DNA of 32,432 nucleotides from Gammaproteobacteria bacterium (GTDB lineage Bacteria; Pseudomonadota; Gammaproteobacteria; Pseudomonadales; Azotimanducaceae), in contig JAPPHD010000015.1 of NCBI GenBank assembly GCA_028821125.1, forward strand, positions 1-32,432, read 5' to 3'. Of this stretch, positions 30,375 through 32,432 are shown in pieces. Position 1 is the first letter of the stretch; each line of letters begins with the position of its first letter. The position numbers were made by a program, and so were the translations under genes. Below the pieces are notes generated by a model that was not told the origin of the DNA, searched no databases, and worked only from the letters and a program-made list of their open reading frames with translations.

Positions 30375-32432
30375 GTGCCCATACCCATCGTGTTTCGAGA
30401 TCGAGTTCTGGTGGCCGCCCTGTTGTCAGGGGCCTTGCTAATGCCGTTTTCAGCGGGCGTTCGCGCCGCGGACGACGAACCCACCGCGCGCACCCTCGAG
30501 GAAATCGTCGTGACCGCACGGCGCCGCGAGGAGAGCCTGCAGGACGTGCCGACGTCGGTTGCCGTGATTTCCAGCGAGGAAATCCTCGCCCGCGGCGAAG
30601 CCAACTTCGACGTCATCGGCCGGATCGTACCCAACGTGCACTTCGAGAGCGCCGGCGGAACCAGCGGCGTGGAGTCGCCGGTGGTGTTCGTGCGCGGCAT
30701 GGGCCAGGCGGACTTCATCATCGTCGAGGATCCGGCCGTCGGGCTTTATCTCGATGGCGTGTTCATGGGCCGCATGGTGGGTCAGGCCTCCGACCTGGTG
30801 GACGTGGAGCGCATCGAGGTGCTGCGCGGCCCGCAGGGCACCCTGTTCGGGCGCAATACCATCGGCGGCGCCATCAACATCGTCTCCAGGAAGCCGGACG
30901 ATGAGTTCGGGGCGTCGATCAAGCTGGGAGCCGGGGAGGACGGCCTCATAGAAGCCCGGGGCACGGTCAACGTACCGCTCAACGGCGATTGGGGCGCACG
31001 CCTGAGTGCGTTCACCCGGGAAATGGATGGCTACGTCGATGCGCTTCAGTACCAGGGTTATGAGCTCGGCAGCGAGGACATCTGGGGAACAAGGCTGATG
31101 ATCAGCGGCACAATGGGCGAGCAGTTCTCCGCCGACTTCAGCTTCGACTACTCCAAGGACACCAGCACGCCCGGCGCCATCGTCCCCCTGAACGGCATCG
31201 GGGTGTGGGACGGGCAGCAACGGGCGGGCCCGGGCCAGCCGGGGGCGTTCGGCAACTTCTGGAACGTCTTCTACAGCGGCAACCCGGGAAGCTGCCTCAC
31301 GCCGGCCGGGCAGGCTGGCGATCCGGCGTGCTACGGGCCGGTATGGAACGCCGGGCGGTACGAGACGAACAGCGTCTTCACCGATCTTCAGGGCAACCAG
31401 ATCGCGGCCGACCAGGACATCGAGGTGTGGGGCGCGAACCTGACGCTGGGGGTGGATTTCGAGGCGGTGTCGCTGAAATCCATCACGTCCTACCGCGAGT
31501 TCGACATCTTCCTGTTCAACGACCTCGACTTCTCGCCCCACATCGTATTCGCGAATACCCATCCCGAATACAGCCAGGAACAGTTCTCCCAGGAACTGCA
31601 GCTCACGGGCGCCGGCATCGACAACCGGTTGAACTACGTGGTCGGCGCCTACTACTTCAAGGAGGACGGGGTGGAAGACATCTTCAACCAGATCGCCCAC
31701 GTTCCGGCCATCAGCGGCGGCCCTCCCACCAACTTTTTCCAGAACCTGGCGCGCCACATCGACAACGAGAGCTGGGCGCTGTACGGCCAGTTCACCTTCG
31801 ACATCACCGACTCGCTGCACCTGACCGTGGGCACCCGGTATACCGAGTCGGAGAAAGACTTCGTGATGATCACCGAACGGGTCACGGGCACCACGGTGCA
31901 ACCGGGCCTCTTGAAAACGAAAGAGCACACGCCCATGGCGAGCCTGTCCTACGACGTGGGCGAGCGGTCCATGGTGTATTTCACCTATTCGGAAGGCTAC
32001 CGGGACGGCGGGTTTCCGGCGCGGTTCACGGGCGTGGTGCCCATTCCGCTGCCGAACTACTACCCCGAGTTCGTGGACAACTACGAGGTGGGCTACAAGA
32101 CCACGCTGCTCGACGGGCGCTTGCGCGCCAACCTGGCGGCGTTTCTGATGGAATACTCCGACATGCAGATTTCCGCCACCTCCCTGCTCCCGAACGTCGG
32201 TGACAACACCACCAAGTTCAACCTGGGCGATGCGACTTACAAGGGCTTCGAGATCGAGCTGACGGCCCTGGTCACCGACAACTTCACCCTGGGCGTCAAC
32301 GTCGGCCACCTCGACGACGAGATCGACTCGCTCGTGGGCGGCGGGCTCATTTCGTCCGGAATCCTGATCACCGAAGATCACGAACTGCCGTTTGCGCCGT
32401 CGTGGACCCTGGCGATCACCGCGGCATACGAT
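30375..32432 (+). CDS. TonB-dependent receptor, 3' end beyond the window
   Basis: An open frame of 686 codons runs from GTG 30375 to the last base without a stop, so the gene is cut by the window edge. It begins with a signal peptide (VLVAALLSGALLMPFSAGVR then AADDE), then the TonB box region LEEIVVTARRR (41-51), a plug with VLRGPQGTLFGRNTIGGAIN, and a long barrel with receptor-type repeats (YREFDIFLFNDLDFS, LTVGTRYTESEKDF, VYFTYSEGYRDGGFPARF, DNYEVGYKTTLLDGRL). No STN domain is present, unlike the receptor at 8694, so it should be a plain transporter. The GYRDGGF...NYEVGYK pattern is typical of the large family of catabolic receptors of unknown ligand. GGGAG lies about eight bases before the GTG. 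Confidence 0.92.
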   Translation, partial: MPIPIVFRDRVLVAALLSGALLMPFSAGVRAADDEPTARTLEEIVVTARRREESLQDVPTSVAVISSEEILARGEANFDVIGRIVPNVHFESAGGTSGVESPVVFVRGMGQADFIIVEDPAVGLYLDGVFMGRMVGQASDLVDVERIEVLRGPQGTLFGRNTIGGAINIVSRKPDDEFGASIKLGAGEDGLIEARGTVNVPLNGDWGARLSAFTREMDGYVDALQYQGYELGSEDIWGTRLMISGTMGEQFSADFSFDYSKDTSTPGAIVPLNGIGVWDGQQRAGPGQPGAFGNFWNVFYSGNPGSCLTPAGQAGDPACYGPVWNAGRYETNSVFTDLQGNQIAADQDIEVWGANLTLGVDFEAVSLKSITSYREFDIFLFNDLDFSPHIVFANTHPEYSQEQFSQELQLTGAGIDNRLNYVVGAYYFKEDGVEDIFNQIAHVPAISGGPPTNFFQNLARHIDNESWALYGQFTFDITDSLHLTVGTRYTESEKDFVMITERVTGTTVQPGLLKTKEHTPMASLSYDVGERSMVYFTYSEGYRDGGFPARFTGVVPIPLPNYYPEFVDNYEVGYKTTLLDGRLRANLAAFLMEYSDMQISATSLLPNVGDNTTKFNLGDATYKGFEIELTALVTDNFTLGVNVGHLDDEIDSLVGGGLISSGILITEDHELPFAPSWTLAITAAYD

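Noticed and set aside
30450-32381. Long minus-strand open frame of 643 codons.
   Set aside because: It lies opposite the TonB receptor reading from GTG 30375 to the window edge, whose translation shows a signal peptide, plug and barrel motifs. The minus frame has no recognisable motifs and results from GC-rich codon bias.

Overview
The window comes from a GC-rich Gram-negative bacterium. It carries TonB-dependent receptors, Tat signal peptides, a lipobox lipoprotein, a FecI/FecR pair, and CaiB-type CoA transferases with CocE, FAH and LLM-class enzymes. This suits a proteobacterium, most likely gammaproteobacterial and perhaps a host-associated or marine lineage rich in mobile-element debris. 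The taxonomic call is inference. No rRNA, complete tRNA, CRISPR array or complete insertion sequence was seen.

Layout. (1) 1-6300: an AAA+ ATPase with C-terminal ankyrin repeats; an IS91 transposase scrap beside a 61-bp repeat; a ParD/ParE toxin-antitoxin pair with a palindromic operator; an oligoendopeptidase F fragment; an AAA_14/DUF4143 ATPase on the minus strand; and an intact CocE/NonD hydrolase. A 122-bp direct repeat (87-208 and 6550-6671) brackets most of this block. (2) 6298-6820: a junkyard of gene ends (internally deleted CaiB, a PIN-toxin scrap, the C-terminus of an unknown protein, a truncated Tat protein). (3) 6817-15069: an AT-richer island of about 8.2 kb reading in one direction. 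It holds a 54-codon ORF, an ECF sigma factor, a FecR anti-sigma factor, a TonB receptor with an STN domain, and three Tat-exported hydrolases (beta-lactamase-like serine esterase, prolidase-like amidohydrolase, IroE-like siderophore-type esterase). (4) 15083-15766: fragments of IS91 and IS3 transposases and an Lrp-type HTH, bounded by inverted copies of the same 61-bp repeat. (5) 15865-18357: a second orphan AAA ATPase, two CaiB wrecks and a VapB/VapC pair. (6) 18489-32432: catabolic or secondary-metabolic genes: amidohydrolase, an exported FAH-family protein, a frameshifted CaiB, an MFS/GPH symporter, a truncated class-III aminotransferase, a lipoprotein, LLM oxidoreductase, acyl-CoA ligase, ketosynthase, quinone oxidoreductase, and a second TonB receptor that runs off the right edge.

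How it may work together. The most coherent unit is the 6.8-15.1 kb island. A cell-surface-signalling trio (sigma, FecR, receptor with STN) would sense and import a ligand. Three periplasmic hydrolases with different chemistries (ester or beta-lactam, peptide/amide, ester) would then dismantle it. The ligand is not knowable from sequence; a peptidic or depsipeptide siderophore-like natural product is a reasonable hypothesis. The rest of the window is accessory genome shaped by insertion, deletion and repeat-mediated rearrangement.
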